Source: Haloferax larsenii JCM 13917
Lineage (GTDB): Archaea > Halobacteriota > Halobacteria > Halobacteriales > Haloferacaceae
Length of the DNA: 50,303 nt
Direction: 5' to 3'
NCBI RefSeq assembly: GCF_000336955.1
Contig: NZ_AOLI01000020.1
Coordinates: 1 to 50,303 of the forward strand
Below, one piece after another: positions 7,927 through 16,858 of the stretch. Under the pieces are notes generated by a model that ran no database searches, was not told the origin of the DNA, and saw nothing but the letters and a program-made list of their open reading frames with translations. Position 1 is the stretch's first letter; each line of letters opens with the position of its first letter. The position numbers and the translations under genes were made by a program.

Positions 7927-9258
7927 ATGACCCTCCGCCGAATCTTTCTCGCCCTCCTCGTCGTCAGCGCCGTCCTTCCGGCGGTTGTTGGGCCGACAAC
8001 CGCCAGTCGACCGCCTGTTCCGGTCTGCGGTGTCTGTAGCGGTCCATTCGAGAACGTCGCCGCAGATGCCGGTGTCGACCTCACTATCGAATCGAGCGAC
8101 CTACACATTCGAGTCGACGAATCCGGAACCGGCCACTGGACGGCCCGGATGAGGATAAACGACGACGCCGCAGCGACATTCCGAGACGACCCAGTTCTTC
8201 TCGATACCGTCGTCCGGCAAGTGTACGAGGGTGACGGCTATTTCGTCGCTGAGCCTCACGACCTCACGGCGCGGATGGACGGAGACACCGCCGTCGTCAC
8301 CTTCGACGTTCCTGACATGGCACACCGCAGTGTCGGCAACACGCTTCTCGTCGATTATTTCAACGCCGAGGGACACACGCGGTGGGTCAGCCTCGACACC
8401 GACCGACTCACCGTCAGTGGGCCAGCGGGAACCGTCTTAGTCAACGACCCACCGGAAGCGAGTACAGAGGATGGAAACGCGACGTGGAGCACAGAAAACG
8501 GGGACTACCAGTCTATCGACCGAGAGACGTATCTCGCCTTCGGCCCCGACAGGGGAGTTTCGTCTCTGGCCGCCGCACAGGTCAGTATCGCCGCAGATTC
8601 GGCTCCGTACCTCCTCTCCGACTTGTTGTACAGTGCCTTCGTCCCGACGCTTCTGATGCTGTTCGGCGTTCTCGCGGTCCAACGATACACGCGCCGATAC
8701 GACGCGACTGTCGATTCCTGCCGGACGCTTGCTAGCATCGTCGCCGGACTCGGTGTCGCGTGGATGTCCGGCCTCGTCGCCCTCGGGATGTTTAGTGGAG
8801 GACTTAGTGCGGTTTCGTGGACCCTCGGTCTCCAATTCGTCGCGTTCGGTGTCGTCGCTCTGCAACGCCCAGAGGCGTTCACGTTCCGGCGTCTCGTCGC
8901 CGCGACCGTCGGCCCGCCAGTCGTCGTTGCGGCGGCCATCTCGATGGCGGCTCCCGTCTCCGAACTTTGGTCCGTTCCGAGCGGTATTTCGTTCGGAGTG
9001 ACGGTTGCACTGTTCCTTCCGTTTGGGTACGCTGCACGGCGAGGTATGGGGACGCGTCTCTTTACCCTTGCAATCGTCGCCGCACCGACCGTATTCGTTA
9101 TCCCGGCGCTCCCTATCGGTGGGTTCGGACCGGTCATCATGATGGTGCTTCTCGTCGGGTGGACACTTCTCACGCTCGCCGTGGGGGCGCTCGTCTACCG
9201 CTTGGGGTGGGCACTGGGAGGCGGTGGAGGGTCTGACCCCTCCGCAACGGTCAGGTAG
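7927..9258 (+). CDS. Secreted-domain plus membrane-domain protein, unknown function
   Basis: The 443-residue protein has an N-terminal Sec-type signal (basic MTLRRIF, hydrophobic core to about residue 24, Ala-Ser before about 28). An extracellular domain of about 200 residues follows, rich in beta-type sequence, with a C-x2-C pair (VCGVCSGPF) near its start. After about residue 235 there are six or so hydrophobic helices and a Gly-rich, Ser/Asp-rich tail. I do not recognise the family; the build resembles a haloarchaeal sensor or envelope protein. The ATG at 7927 is chosen because the preceding 759 open codons are antisense to rqcH. A perfect palindrome lies 3 nt upstream, suggesting repression. 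A GNAT gene follows 21 nt downstream, perhaps co-transcribed. Confidence 0.65.
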   Translation: MTLRRIFLALLVVSAVLPAVVGPTTASRPPVPVCGVCSGPFENVAADAGVDLTIESSDLHIRVDESGTGHWTARMRINDDAAATFRDDPVLLDTVVRQVYEGDGYFVAEPHDLTARMDGDTAVVTFDVPDMAHRSVGNTLLVDYFNAEGHTRWVSLDTDRLTVSGPAGTVLVNDPPEASTEDGNATWSTENGDYQSIDRETYLAFGPDRGVSSLAAAQVSIAADSAPYLLSDLLYSAFVPTLLMLFGVLAVQRYTRRYDATVDSCRTLASIVAGLGVAWMSGLVALGMFSGGLSAVSWTLGLQFVAFGVVALQRPEAFTFRRLVAATVGPPVVVAAAISMAAPVSELWSVPSGISFGVTVALFLPFGYAARRGMGTRLFTLAIVAAPTVFVIPALPIGGFGPVIMMVLLVGWTLLTLAVGALVYRLGWALGGGGGSDPSATVR

Positions 9259-9279
9259 TCGCCCGAAGAATCACCGAGT

Positions 9280-9723
9280 ATGACCGAAACGGAAGTCCGC
9301 GTCGCGACCACCGCCGACGAACTCGAAGACGCGTTCTCGGTCCGAAAGACCGTCTTCGTCGACGAACAGGATGTAGACGAGGAACTGGAGTGGGACGAGT
9401 ACGACGAGTCAGATTCGGACGCCGTCCACTTCGTCGGCTACCGAGACGGCGAGCCAGTCGGTGCGGCGCGCCTCCGAGAAGCAGAAGCAGGTGTCGGGAA
9501 GGTCGAACGCGTCGCCGTTCTCGAATCGGCTCGTGGCGAAGGCTGGGGACGCCGGTTGATGGAGGCACTCGAAATCGAAGCCGAAAATCAGGGGTTCGAC
9601 AAACTCGTCCTCCACGGCCAGACTTCCGCGGAAGGGTTCTACCACGGACTCGACTACGAAACCACCAGTGACGTGTTCGACGAGGCTGGAATCCCGCACG
9701 TGAAGATGGCGAAAGAACTCTGA
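9280..9723 (+). CDS. GNAT family N-acetyltransferase
   Basis: The 147-residue protein matches the small GNAT fold. It has an N-terminal strand and helix with SVRKTVFVDEQDVDEELEWD, as in the ElaA/YjcF-like branch, then VGAARLRE before the acetyl-CoA strand KVERVAVLESARG. The pyrophosphate loop is RGEGWGRRLM (about residues 78-87). HGQTSAEGFYHGLDYETTSD near the end carries the F-Y-x-x-x-G-(F/L/Y) GNAT signature. It should transfer acetyl from acetyl-CoA to an amine; the acceptor is unknown. It starts 21 nt after the preceding membrane protein gene on the same strand and probably shares its transcript. Confidence 0.85.
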   Translation: MTETEVRVATTADELEDAFSVRKTVFVDEQDVDEELEWDEYDESDSDAVHFVGYRDGEPVGAARLREAEAGVGKVERVAVLESARGEGWGRRLMEALEIEAENQGFDKLVLHGQTSAEGFYHGLDYETTSDVFDEAGIPHVKMAKEL

Positions 9724-9797
9724 GCGACGTTCTCTCTCCGACTTATGACAATAAACCTATATTAGTGAAAAATTAGTTTTGATAATTGGGCAGCTAC

Positions 9798-9822
9798 CTA
9801 TATACTGTCGGTCACACGTGAC
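9798..9822 (+). promoter_or_regulatory. TATA box and 5-2-5 inverted repeat upstream of transducer
   Basis: CTATATA at 9798-9804 is centred 28 nt before the ATG at 9829, so transcription should begin at or near the start codon. Between them GTCAC AC GTGAC (9811-9822) is a perfect 5-2-5 dyad that could bind a repressor. The preceding 70 bases are AT-rich. Confidence 0.55.
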
Positions 9823-9828
9823 TGAACC

Positions 9829-11340
9829 ATGCTCAGCGCGCTTTCGTCACTCGTTGTGGGGGCAGTTTCGAGTTCTGAACCGCAAGAACGCGGTAACGGC
9901 TCGGCGTCAGACGGTAGAAATACCGTTCTAGACGCATTACCAATGCCGATATTCGTTCTCGATGGTGATGGAGTCGTCACCGAATGGAACGAGACGGCGG
10001 CCGCGGTACTCCAGATACCAAGAGAAGAGGTCGTCGGAATCTCCGAATCTGAGGCGGCTGAATTCGTCTCGTACGAGGACGAGGGGGCCGCCAAAACGCT
10101 CGCAGGGAAAGTACTTGAGACTCCGAGGAGTGTCGACGAGGAATACGACGTGGTTCGCAAGGAAACGCCCGCAGGAATCGTCTACATCGACGAGCGGACG
10201 ATGGAAAACGGGGCCGGAGAGACCGTCCACACCTCGTTCAAGGCGATTCCAATCTTCGACGACGACGGAGACCTCGATGCAGTCATCGAAATAGTCCAAG
10301 ACAAGAGTGAGCAGGTTCGACGACGGGAAGCACTCCAAGACCTCGTTTCAGAAGTGACGGAGACGCTCGTCGCACTCGGTGATGGAAATCTGAGCGCGCG
10401 GGTCGATTACGACCTCGACGCAGCACGGCACGTCGACGACGAACTCCTGCGTATCCTCGACGAAGTCAACCAGATGGCAGACCGGTTCGAAGGTCTCGTC
10501 GGCGACGTGGAGGTCCACGCCTCCGAACTCACGTCGAACGTCTCCAGCGCCGAGTCCGCTGCCAGAGAGATTGCATCGCAGGCCGACGAACAGCGGACTG
10601 AAGTCTCCTCTGTGCGCGACGAGATGGAGTCGTTCAGCGCGACGATGGAAGAAGTCGCCGCGAGTTCGACCGAGGTCGCACAGGCATCCTCGCGCGCCCG
10701 CAACAACATCGAATCGTCGCTCGAATCGACCAAGGAGACCCAGCAGGTCACCGACGAAGTGAAACGTCGGAGCGACAACCTCGTCGACACCGTCGCGGAC
10801 CTCGAAGACGAGATGGCCGAAATCGAGGAAGTCGCGGCTGTCATCTCCGACATCGCCGACCGAACCAACATCCTCGCGCTCAACGCCAACATCGAGGCCG
10901 CCCGCGCGGGCGAAGCGGGCGAAGGCTTCGCCGTCGTCGCTGGCGAGGTGAAATCGCTCGCCGACGAGACGCAGTCGCACACCGAGCGCATCGCCGACCG
11001 TATCACCGCCATCCAAGAGCGCGCGACGAAGACGGTCGACCTGGTCGAAGAGACCCACGAAGACGTGCTCGAAGCCGACGAAGCGATGTCTGAGACGGTC
11101 GATTCGCTGAGCGACGCGACCGAAGACGTTGCGGAGGCGACCGACGGAATCACCGAACTCTCGCGGGCCGCCGACGACCAAGCCGACGCCGTCGAGACCG
11201 TCACGGCGACTCTCGAAGACGTCAACAGCGGTGCACAGGAGATAACGGATATCTCGGAGGACATCGTCGAGGTGACCGACGAACAGCGCGCGGCCGCCGA
11301 CGCCCTCGCCCAGAACCTCGACCAGTTCGACGCCCAGTAA
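9829..11340 (+). CDS. Soluble PAS-domain methyl-accepting chemotaxis transducer (Htr-type)
   Basis: The 503-residue protein has no convincing membrane segment. A PAS domain covers about 30-160 (VLDALPMPIFVLDGDGVVTEWNETAA through an acidic FDDDGDLDAVIEIVQD). A short linker leads to a long coiled-coil signalling domain. Its hairpin tip [20 protein letters not shown] (about 346-365) is the conserved CheA/CheW contact of methyl-accepting proteins. Glu/Gln/Ala-rich heptads with candidate methylation pairs flank it. It should sense a cytoplasmic small molecule, redox state or light-linked signal through PAS and steer CheA activity; the ligand is unknown. A TATA box with an overlapping dyad lies just upstream, pointing to a leaderless single-gene transcript. 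The mscS gene is convergent, 35 nt away. Confidence 0.88.
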   Translation: MLSALSSLVVGAVSSSEPQERGNGSASDGRNTVLDALPMPIFVLDGDGVVTEWNETAAAVLQIPREEVVGISESEAAEFVSYEDEGAAKTLAGKVLETPRSVDEEYDVVRKETPAGIVYIDERTMENGAGETVHTSFKAIPIFDDDGDLDAVIEIVQDKSEQVRRREALQDLVSEVTETLVALGDGNLSARVDYDLDAARHVDDELLRILDEVNQMADRFEGLVGDVEVHASELTSNVSSAESAAREIASQADEQRTEVSSVRDEMESFSATMEEVAASSTEVAQASSRARNNIESSLESTKETQQVTDEVKRRSDNLVDTVADLEDEMAEIEEVAAVISDIADRTNILALNANIEAARAGEAGEGFAVVAGEVKSLADETQSHTERIADRITAIQERATKTVDLVEETHEDVLEADEAMSETVDSLSDATEDVAEATDGITELSRAADDQADAVETVTATLEDVNSGAQEITDISEDIVEVTDEQRAAADALAQNLDQFDAQ

Positions 11341-11375
11341 GCCGGCAAGTTCGGTGTCGGCGCGGAGTGAGCCAG

Positions 11376-12608
11376 TCAGTCGTTCGAGGGCGACGACGCC
11401 GACTGGGACTCCATCGGTTCCGTCTTCGGCCCTTCACCCCGAATTTTGAATCCCGACGCCTCTTCGCGAGCGAGCAGTTCCCGCTGCGGGTACGGAATCT
11501 TGATACCCTCGTGGTCGAACGCGCTCTTGATATTTCTGAGCACCTCGGCCTTGGCGCGCATCCGGCGCGGTGCCGAGGGGTTCGTAATCCAAAAGAGAAC
11601 CTGGAGACCGATAGACGAGTCGCCGAACGTCGTCGGCATCACCTGCGGTTCCGGAACCGATTCGACGAACTGGAGGTCCGTGAGCGCGTCTTTCGCGACT
11701 TCCTCGGCGTGTTTGATGTCGGCTTCGTAGTCGATGCCGACGTTCAGCCTGAGACGAAGCCGGTTTCGCTTCGTTCGGTTGGTAATCTTCGCGTTCGTCA
11801 CGCGGTCGTTCGGGAACACGACCGTCTCGCCGTCGGCGTTGCTCAGACGCGTGTTGATGATGGTGATGTCGGTGACGATACCCTCGGCGTCGTCGATTTC
11901 CACCCAGTCGCCGAGTTCGAACGGCCGCGAGAACATGAGGACGAACCCCGCGATGAGCGAGCCGAGCGTCTGACGGGCGGCCATACCGACGACGATGCCG
12001 AGGAACCCGGCACCGACGAGGAGGCCGCCGATTTCGAACTGCCAAACCGTCAGGGTCGCCATCCCGACTGCGAGGAGGACCACGACCTGCAACACGCGGA
12101 AGACGATGCCCTGCTGGTGGGCGTTGATGTGGTCGACCGAGTTCGCGTATGATTCGAGTCTGTCTTCGAGGACGTTCGTGCCGACGAACGCACCGGCGAG
12201 GAGGAGGACTGTCGTCACGAGTTTGGCGACGTTCGGAAGTGCCGCTGCGATGATATCCGCGACGGTGATTGCTGCGGCGTCGTAACCCCAAAGCAGCAAC
12301 AGCGAGAGTCCGACGCCGAGGAAGATTGTGAGTTGGAGCGTCCTGACGAGTACCGTCGCCGGGAACATCCACGCCACGTCGTGGACCGCATCGGGGACTC
12401 TCGGATGTTCGAGCACCCGTTTGTGGAGCTCCGTGGCCGCCCGCGAGACGACTCGCGGGGCGAGATACAGCGCCAGCCCCAGCGCCAGCGTCACTATCGC
12501 CGCGGAGATGCCGATTCGTTCTTCGGTCGAGACGAACTGCGCCAGCGTGGACCGAAGGTTCTCGACCCATGACACGATTCCCCCGCCCGTCCCCAGCGGC
12601 TCAGCCAT
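11376..12608 (-). CDS. MscS family mechanosensitive channel
   Basis: The 410-residue protein has five hydrophobic segments (about 32-50, 84-107, 113-145, 168-190, 193-226). The last is the Gly/Ala-rich pore helix reading GLLVGAGFLGIVVGMAARQT. Next comes the signature LMFSRPFELGDWVEID of the MscS beta domain (about 224-240) and the family segment VTDITIINTRLSNADG-VVFPND. A C-terminal alpha/beta domain and a disordered Ser/Glu tail finish it. MscS channels open on membrane tension and release solutes during hypo-osmotic shock, a clear need in a halophile. It is longer than the E. coli protein by two N-terminal helices. The ATG at 12608 gives a short amphipathic leader. Confidence 0.9.
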   Translation of the reverse strand: MAEPLGTGGGIVSWVENLRSTLAQFVSTEERIGISAAIVTLALGLALYLAPRVVSRAATELHKRVLEHPRVPDAVHDVAWMFPATVLVRTLQLTIFLGVGLSLLLLWGYDAAAITVADIIAAALPNVAKLVTTVLLLAGAFVGTNVLEDRLESYANSVDHINAHQQGIVFRVLQVVVLLAVGMATLTVWQFEIGGLLVGAGFLGIVVGMAARQTLGSLIAGFVLMFSRPFELGDWVEIDDAEGIVTDITIINTRLSNADGETVVFPNDRVTNAKITNRTKRNRLRLRLNVGIDYEADIKHAEEVAKDALTDLQFVESVPEPQVMPTTFGDSSIGLQVLFWITNPSAPRRMRAKAEVLRNIKSAFDHEGIKIPYPQRELLAREEASGFKIRGEGPKTEPMESQSASSPSND

Positions 12609-12730
12609 ACTACCGTGTACTTGGGCGAGAAAATGAAAAGCGTGGCGGAGGAGAATCAGTGGTGAGAACGAGGGAAGCCCTGACGCCTCGCGGTTGTGGC
12701 GTGAGTTGCAACTGCTGAAATTGAACTTGG

Positions 12731-12736
12731 AAAAAA
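12731..12736 (-). terminator. U6 tract downstream of elp3
   Basis: Six A residues on the plus strand read as TTTTTT on the minus strand, 49 bases after the elp3 stop and beyond the 19-nt repeat array. An oligo-U run of this kind is a plausible archaeal terminator. Confidence 0.45.
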
Positions 12737-12746
12737 CCGCCTGCCC

Positions 12747-12803
12747 CTACAACCGCTTCGACACTCTACAGCCGCTGCGGCACTCTACAACCGCTTCGAC
12801 ACG
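12747..12803 (-). repeat. Three 19-nt tandem units spanning the elp3 stop
   Basis: Units are 12747-12765, 12766-12784 and 12785-12803. The outer two match at 18 of 19 positions and the middle one differs from the first at three. Each carries CTACA, which is a TAG stop on the minus strand. Since 19 is not a multiple of three, the three TAGs fall in all three reading frames after Elp3. Confidence 0.92.
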
Positions 12804-14443
12804 TATGGTCCGTCTTGATAGTACCCAAGCTTCTGCTTGTAGTACTGCCGCACTCCGATACCGGAGATGACCGAAATCTTGTCGAAGCCAGCGTCGTGGG
12901 CGAGTTCCTCGGCGTGGGCGAGCAGTTTGCGACCGTAGCCTTTGTGCTGCCAGTCGCCCTCGCCGCCGATGCCCACCTCAGAGCCGTAGACGTGGAGTTC
13001 GCGGACGAGCGCCGAGTTCTGGAGTTCGCGGCGTACCGGGTTGCCGGGGAACCGAAGCCGACAGAAGCCGATGAGGAGGTCCTCGACGGGGTCTTCGAAC
13101 GAGATGAAGTGTTCCGTGCCGCCCGCAACCTCGTAAGTCATCACGTCGAGTTCGACGCGCTCTGGGTCGGGGTCGGCCTCGTTCATCCCGACTTCGCGGG
13201 CGCGGATATCGCGCGTGACGATGCCTTTCTCTTCGGCGCGCTGGGCGGCGAGTTGCCGGAGGTTAGACTTCCAGACACCGGCGTCGATGAAGTCCGCGGG
13301 GATGTCGCGCTGGACGCGCTGGAGTCGGGTGTACTTCGGAATCATGCCCATGACCTCGGAGACGACCTCGGCGGCCTCCTCGTTGTCCAGCGGTTCGTAC
13401 TCGTCGCGCCGCCACATGTCGTAGGTGATGGTGTCGCGGACGACGAGTGTCGGGTAAATCTTGAGGTAGTCCGGCCGCCAGTCCGAGTTCTCGAACAGTT
13501 GGCGGAAGTCCTCGATACACATCTCTTTCGTCATCCCCGGCTGGCCGGGCATCATGTGGAAGCCGACCTTGAACGCCGAATCGCGCAGGCGACGATTGGC
13601 GTCGATAGACGCTTGGACGCCGTGGCCGCGGTGCATCTCGCGGTTGATGCGCTCGTAGGTGGTCTGGACGCCGACTTCGACCTTCGTCGCACCCAAATCG
13701 AGCATCCGGTCGATTTGCTCGGGGTCACACCAGTCGGGCTTCGTCTCGAAGGTCGTCCCAATGTTGCGAATGTCGGCCGTCTCGTTTTCGGCGATGACGT
13801 CCTCGACGTACTTGAACTCGACATCCTCCGGGTCGGGTGCGAACGACTGGTCCTCGGCGGGTTCCGGCTCTTTGTCGAGGTCGTAGTCGTTCATCGCTTC
13901 GAGCGCGCGCTTGACGAACCACTCCTGATAGTCGTGGCTCCGGGCGGTCATCGTCCCACCCATGAGGATGAGTTCGACCTTGTCCACCGGGTGGCCGATG
14001 TGTCGAAGCTGTTCGAGACGGAGCGTGACCTGCCCGTAGGGGTCGTAGTCGTTCTGGACGCCGCGGGCGGCCGCGGGCTCGTGGCCCGTGTACGACTGCG
14101 ACGACGAGAACTCGCTGGCCGGGCCGCCGGGACAGTAGAGACACTTCCCGTGCGGGCACATGTGCGGCGAGGTCATGATTGCAACCGGCGAGACGCCCGA
14201 AGCGGTCCGAACGGGCTTTCGACGGACGACTTCTTTGACCTCTTCGCGGCGGTCCTTGGGGGCGTATTGCAGAATCTCGGCGTTCTTCGGCACCTTCGGT
14301 GAGGAGTGTTCCGAGCAGGCGTCGAGCTTGGCCGATTCGAGGTCGTCGCGGTCGATTTCGCCCGCGAGGATGCGCTCGACGAGCGCCTCGCAGGTCCGCT
14401 CGAACGCCTCGGACTCGGTTTCGGTCTCGGCGCTCACGGACAC
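12785..14443 (-). CDS. elp3: Elp3-type tRNA uridine-34 radical SAM/acetyltransferase
   Basis: The 552-residue protein shows the archaeal Elp3 order. An N-terminal tRNA-binding segment is rich in basic residues (VRRKPVRTASGVSPVAIMT). A radical-SAM cluster motif C-x4-C-x2-C lies at 96, 101 and 104 (CPHGKCLYCPGG), followed by the SAM barrel including GGTMTARSHDYQEWF and GVQTTYERINREMHRGHG. A C-terminal GNAT domain runs from about 395 to the end, with GEGDWQHKGYGRKLL as its acetyl-CoA loop. Elp3 uses acetyl-CoA and SAM to build 5-carboxymethyl-uridine at the wobble base. Archaea need no other Elongator subunit. Its stop codon lies in the third unit of a 19-nt tandem array, so the C-terminal residues SKRL are part of the duplicated sequence. 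Confidence 0.95.
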   Translation of the reverse strand: MSVSAETETESEAFERTCEALVERILAGEIDRDDLESAKLDACSEHSSPKVPKNAEILQYAPKDRREEVKEVVRRKPVRTASGVSPVAIMTSPHMCPHGKCLYCPGGPASEFSSSQSYTGHEPAAARGVQNDYDPYGQVTLRLEQLRHIGHPVDKVELILMGGTMTARSHDYQEWFVKRALEAMNDYDLDKEPEPAEDQSFAPDPEDVEFKYVEDVIAENETADIRNIGTTFETKPDWCDPEQIDRMLDLGATKVEVGVQTTYERINREMHRGHGVQASIDANRRLRDSAFKVGFHMMPGQPGMTKEMCIEDFRQLFENSDWRPDYLKIYPTLVVRDTITYDMWRRDEYEPLDNEEAAEVVSEVMGMIPKYTRLQRVQRDIPADFIDAGVWKSNLRQLAAQRAEEKGIVTRDIRAREVGMNEADPDPERVELDVMTYEVAGGTEHFISFEDPVEDLLIGFCRLRFPGNPVRRELQNSALVRELHVYGSEVGIGGEGDWQHKGYGRKLLAHAEELAHDAGFDKISVISGIGVRQYYKQKLGYYQDGPYVSKRL

Positions 14444-14575
14444 ACCTCCCGGGTGGCGACGTGGTGACGGCTCATGGGCGCGAATCGGGTCGTTTCGTGG
14501 ATAAGCGTGTCGCTCGGGAGCGTCGAAGTCGCGGTCCTCCGTCGAGAACGAACGAGGAGGAGTCTGGATTGGCGC

Positions 14576-16759
14576 TTAGAACTGGTCGGCAGCGGCTTCG
14601 AGGACGGCTTCGAGCGCCTCGTCGCGCGCGCCGGTCAGGAACTCGATGCGGCCTTCGCGGATGCCCGCAGCGGCGAGACCCGCGGCGGGAGCCTTCTCGG
14701 CGGCCGCCTCGACGACGGCGCGGAGGTCGAGGTGACCCGTGCTGCGAACGTAGAGTTCGTCGGTGCCGAGAACGACCGTCACGAACTTGTCACCCTCGCG
14801 GTTGCGGCGGTGGAGTTCGTCGGCGAGGAGGCTCGTCGGCGGGAAGTCGAATCGGTGGCTGTAGGCGTCGGCGTCGAGGACGGCGGCGGAGATGTCCTCC
14901 ACGTCGCGGAATTCGATGTTCGCCTGCGCCGTCTCGACTTCGTCTTCGAGCTTGATGCGGAACTGCTCGGAGACGTGGCCGGCGAGACCCTCGTCGGCGT
15001 CGAACAGCAGGTCGGCGATGAGTTCGCGCTTGTCCTGGTACGACTGGTAGTACGCTTCGAGGGCGACTGCTTCGCGGAGTTCGCGGACGCGGTCGGCGTC
15101 GAAGCCGTGGTCGGCGGCGAGGTCGAGATACTGCTCGGGGCAGTGCTCCCAGTAGCTCACCGCGGGGAGGTGCGACACGTCGTCGCGGACCTCTTCGTTG
15201 ACGGCGACGGCGAGCGTCGAGGCGAGCGCGCCGACCGAGAGGTCGTTCGCGTCGGAGCCTTCGCGGGCGGGGTTGACGAGCACGTCAACTTCGCCTGCGA
15301 CTTCCTCGTCTGCGGGCGCGGCGTCGACGACGACGCGCTCGGCACCGTAGACGCCGAGGAGACCGAGCCCGTCGAGGGACTCGCTCGTCGAACCCGCGCC
15401 GAGAAGGAGCACGAGCGGGAGCTTCTCGTCGTGACGGTCGCGGTCTTCGAGCATGCGCGAGACGTCGTTCGTCGCGGCGTCCATGCCGTAGACGGCCTCT
15501 TCGAGCGGACGGCGAGTGAAGTAGTGGTACTCGGCGTCGTCACGCGGGTGCTCCGAGCGAATGAGGGGGAGCACGGCACGCTCGACGGCGGCACCGGCGA
15601 CGTAGCCGTCTGCGGTGGCCGTGTGACGAACGACGATTGGGCGCGATTCGAGGACGGCGCGGCGAATCGCTTCGGCGGCGTCGAGCAGCGACTTGCCGAC
15701 GGCGGCGACCGGTTCGTGGGATGCGAGCGGTGCGACGGCGTCCGGGCGCGCCTCGTCGGAGAGGGCGTCGGCCAGACGCTGCTGTACCGTCTCGGCCTCG
15801 TTTGCGTCGAAGACGTGGAGGTCTTCGGTCTCGATTTGGAGTTCGCCGCGGCGGCGTTCGACCTCGCCGTCGATGCGGACGAAGTCGCCCACGTCGACTT
15901 CGGGGTAGGCGCGGACGCCCGCTTCGACGAAGGCGGCGCAGTCGGCGACAGCCGTCTCGTCGCGGAGTTCGAAGACGGTCGGGCCGCCGGTCTGGCGGAC
16001 GCTGACGATTTCGCCTTCGACGCGGACGTCTTCGCCGACGTGGTCGTCGATGTCTTCGAGGACAGTGCGCTCGCGTTCCACTTCGGCTTCGTCGGCTGCT
16101 TCGGGTTCGGCCTCGGCGACTTCCGTGGCTGCTTCCTGCTCGGTCGTCTCGGTTGCTGCGACGGTGCCGACCACGTCAGCAGCGGTAGGCGTACTGTCTT
16201 CGTCGACTGGCTCGGTGGCCGATTCATCGGTGGCCGATTCGACCTCGGTCGTTTCGGAGGTCTCGGCCTCGGCAGCGTCGGAAACGTCGGCTTCGGATGC
16301 CTCAGATTCGGCTTCCGTCTTGCTTTCGGAGGTTGCACCAGCGGGTCGCGTCCGGTTGCCCGACTGCGGGCGCTTCTTGATGGGCTTCGGGCCGCTGTCG
16401 TCGCGCTCGCTTTCGACGGGCTGGCCGTCGGCGTCGCCGTCGGGGTCGTGGATGCGAGCGCCGCGGAACTCAGACTCGGTCTCGCGAATCGACCACGCGA
16501 GGTCGACGTTACCGTTGTCGCGGACGTTCTTCACCTGAACGAACACGTCGTCGCCGGGCTCCCAATCGAGCGTTTCGAGGCGGCGGTCGAGTTCGCTACG
16601 GTGCAGTAAACCAGTGACATTGGCTGCGAGGTCGACGAAGACACCGAAGTCGGCGTAGCCGTCGACGGTGCCTTTGTAAAATCGGCCGGGGACGAGCTGG
16701 TGGGGGCTATTGCCCCGGAACTCGAACCAGACGTCCTCCTCGTGCGTAATCCAATCCAT
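14576..16759 (-). CDS. S1/OB-fold DHH (RecJ-like) family protein with degenerate active site
   Basis: The 727-residue protein starts MDWITHEEDVWFEF at an ATG; a TTG 12 nt upstream is also in frame, but a TATA-like TTTTAGTA 25 nt before the ATG favours it. An S1 RNA-binding domain comes first (about 20-92, GTVDGYADFGVFVDLAANVT), then an acidic Glu/Ala/Thr-rich linker (about 105-230). An OB fold follows (about 240-320, RVEGEIVSVRQTGGPTVFEL), and then a DHH/RecJ-like catalytic region. The first motif reads HTATADGYVAG where an Asp is expected, and the DHH position reads DAAPADEE. The metal-binding residues are therefore missing, while downstream LVNPAREG..ND is kept. Haloarchaea encode several RecJ-like paralogues; this resembles the S1-containing one. 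I infer a binding or scaffolding role in nucleic-acid metabolism, in the manner of Cdc45. Confidence 0.8.
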   Translation of the reverse strand: MDWITHEEDVWFEFRGNSPHQLVPGRFYKGTVDGYADFGVFVDLAANVTGLLHRSELDRRLETLDWEPGDDVFVQVKNVRDNGNVDLAWSIRETESEFRGARIHDPDGDADGQPVESERDDSGPKPIKKRPQSGNRTRPAGATSESKTEAESEASEADVSDAAEAETSETTEVESATDESATEPVDEDSTPTAADVVGTVAATETTEQEAATEVAEAEPEAADEAEVERERTVLEDIDDHVGEDVRVEGEIVSVRQTGGPTVFELRDETAVADCAAFVEAGVRAYPEVDVGDFVRIDGEVERRRGELQIETEDLHVFDANEAETVQQRLADALSDEARPDAVAPLASHEPVAAVGKSLLDAAEAIRRAVLESRPIVVRHTATADGYVAGAAVERAVLPLIRSEHPRDDAEYHYFTRRPLEEAVYGMDAATNDVSRMLEDRDRHDEKLPLVLLLGAGSTSESLDGLGLLGVYGAERVVVDAAPADEEVAGEVDVLVNPAREGSDANDLSVGALASTLAVAVNEEVRDDVSHLPAVSYWEHCPEQYLDLAADHGFDADRVRELREAVALEAYYQSYQDKRELIADLLFDADEGLAGHVSEQFRIKLEDEVETAQANIEFRDVEDISAAVLDADAYSHRFDFPPTSLLADELHRRNREGDKFVTVVLGTDELYVRSTGHLDLRAVVEAAAEKAPAAGLAAAGIREGRIEFLTGARDEALEAVLEAAADQF

Positions 16760-16780
16760 TGCGTTGAGCAAACAACCCCT

Positions 16781-16788
16781 TACTAAAA
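16781..16788 (-). promoter_or_regulatory. TATA-like box for RecJ-like gene
   Basis: TACTAAAA on the plus strand reads TTTTAGTA on the minus strand and is centred about 25 nt before the ATG at 16759. This supports a leaderless start there over the upstream TTG at 16771. Confidence 0.45.
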
Positions 16789-16858
16789 CGATTGTCGAAA
16801 AACGCTCGGGAGATACATACGCGCGTATCCGGGTCGTTCGACGAGCGAACCGAGACGT

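Noticed and set aside
9811-9822. Reading GTCACACGTGAC as a specific known regulator site
   Set aside because: The dyad is real but short (5-2-5), and no regulator can be matched from sequence; it is kept only as a possible operator.
14474-16609. A 711-residue plus-strand frame opposite the RecJ-like gene
   Set aside because: Composition is that of an antisense shadow (runs of Val, Asp, Phe, Arg). The minus-strand protein has clear S1, OB and DHH-like motifs.
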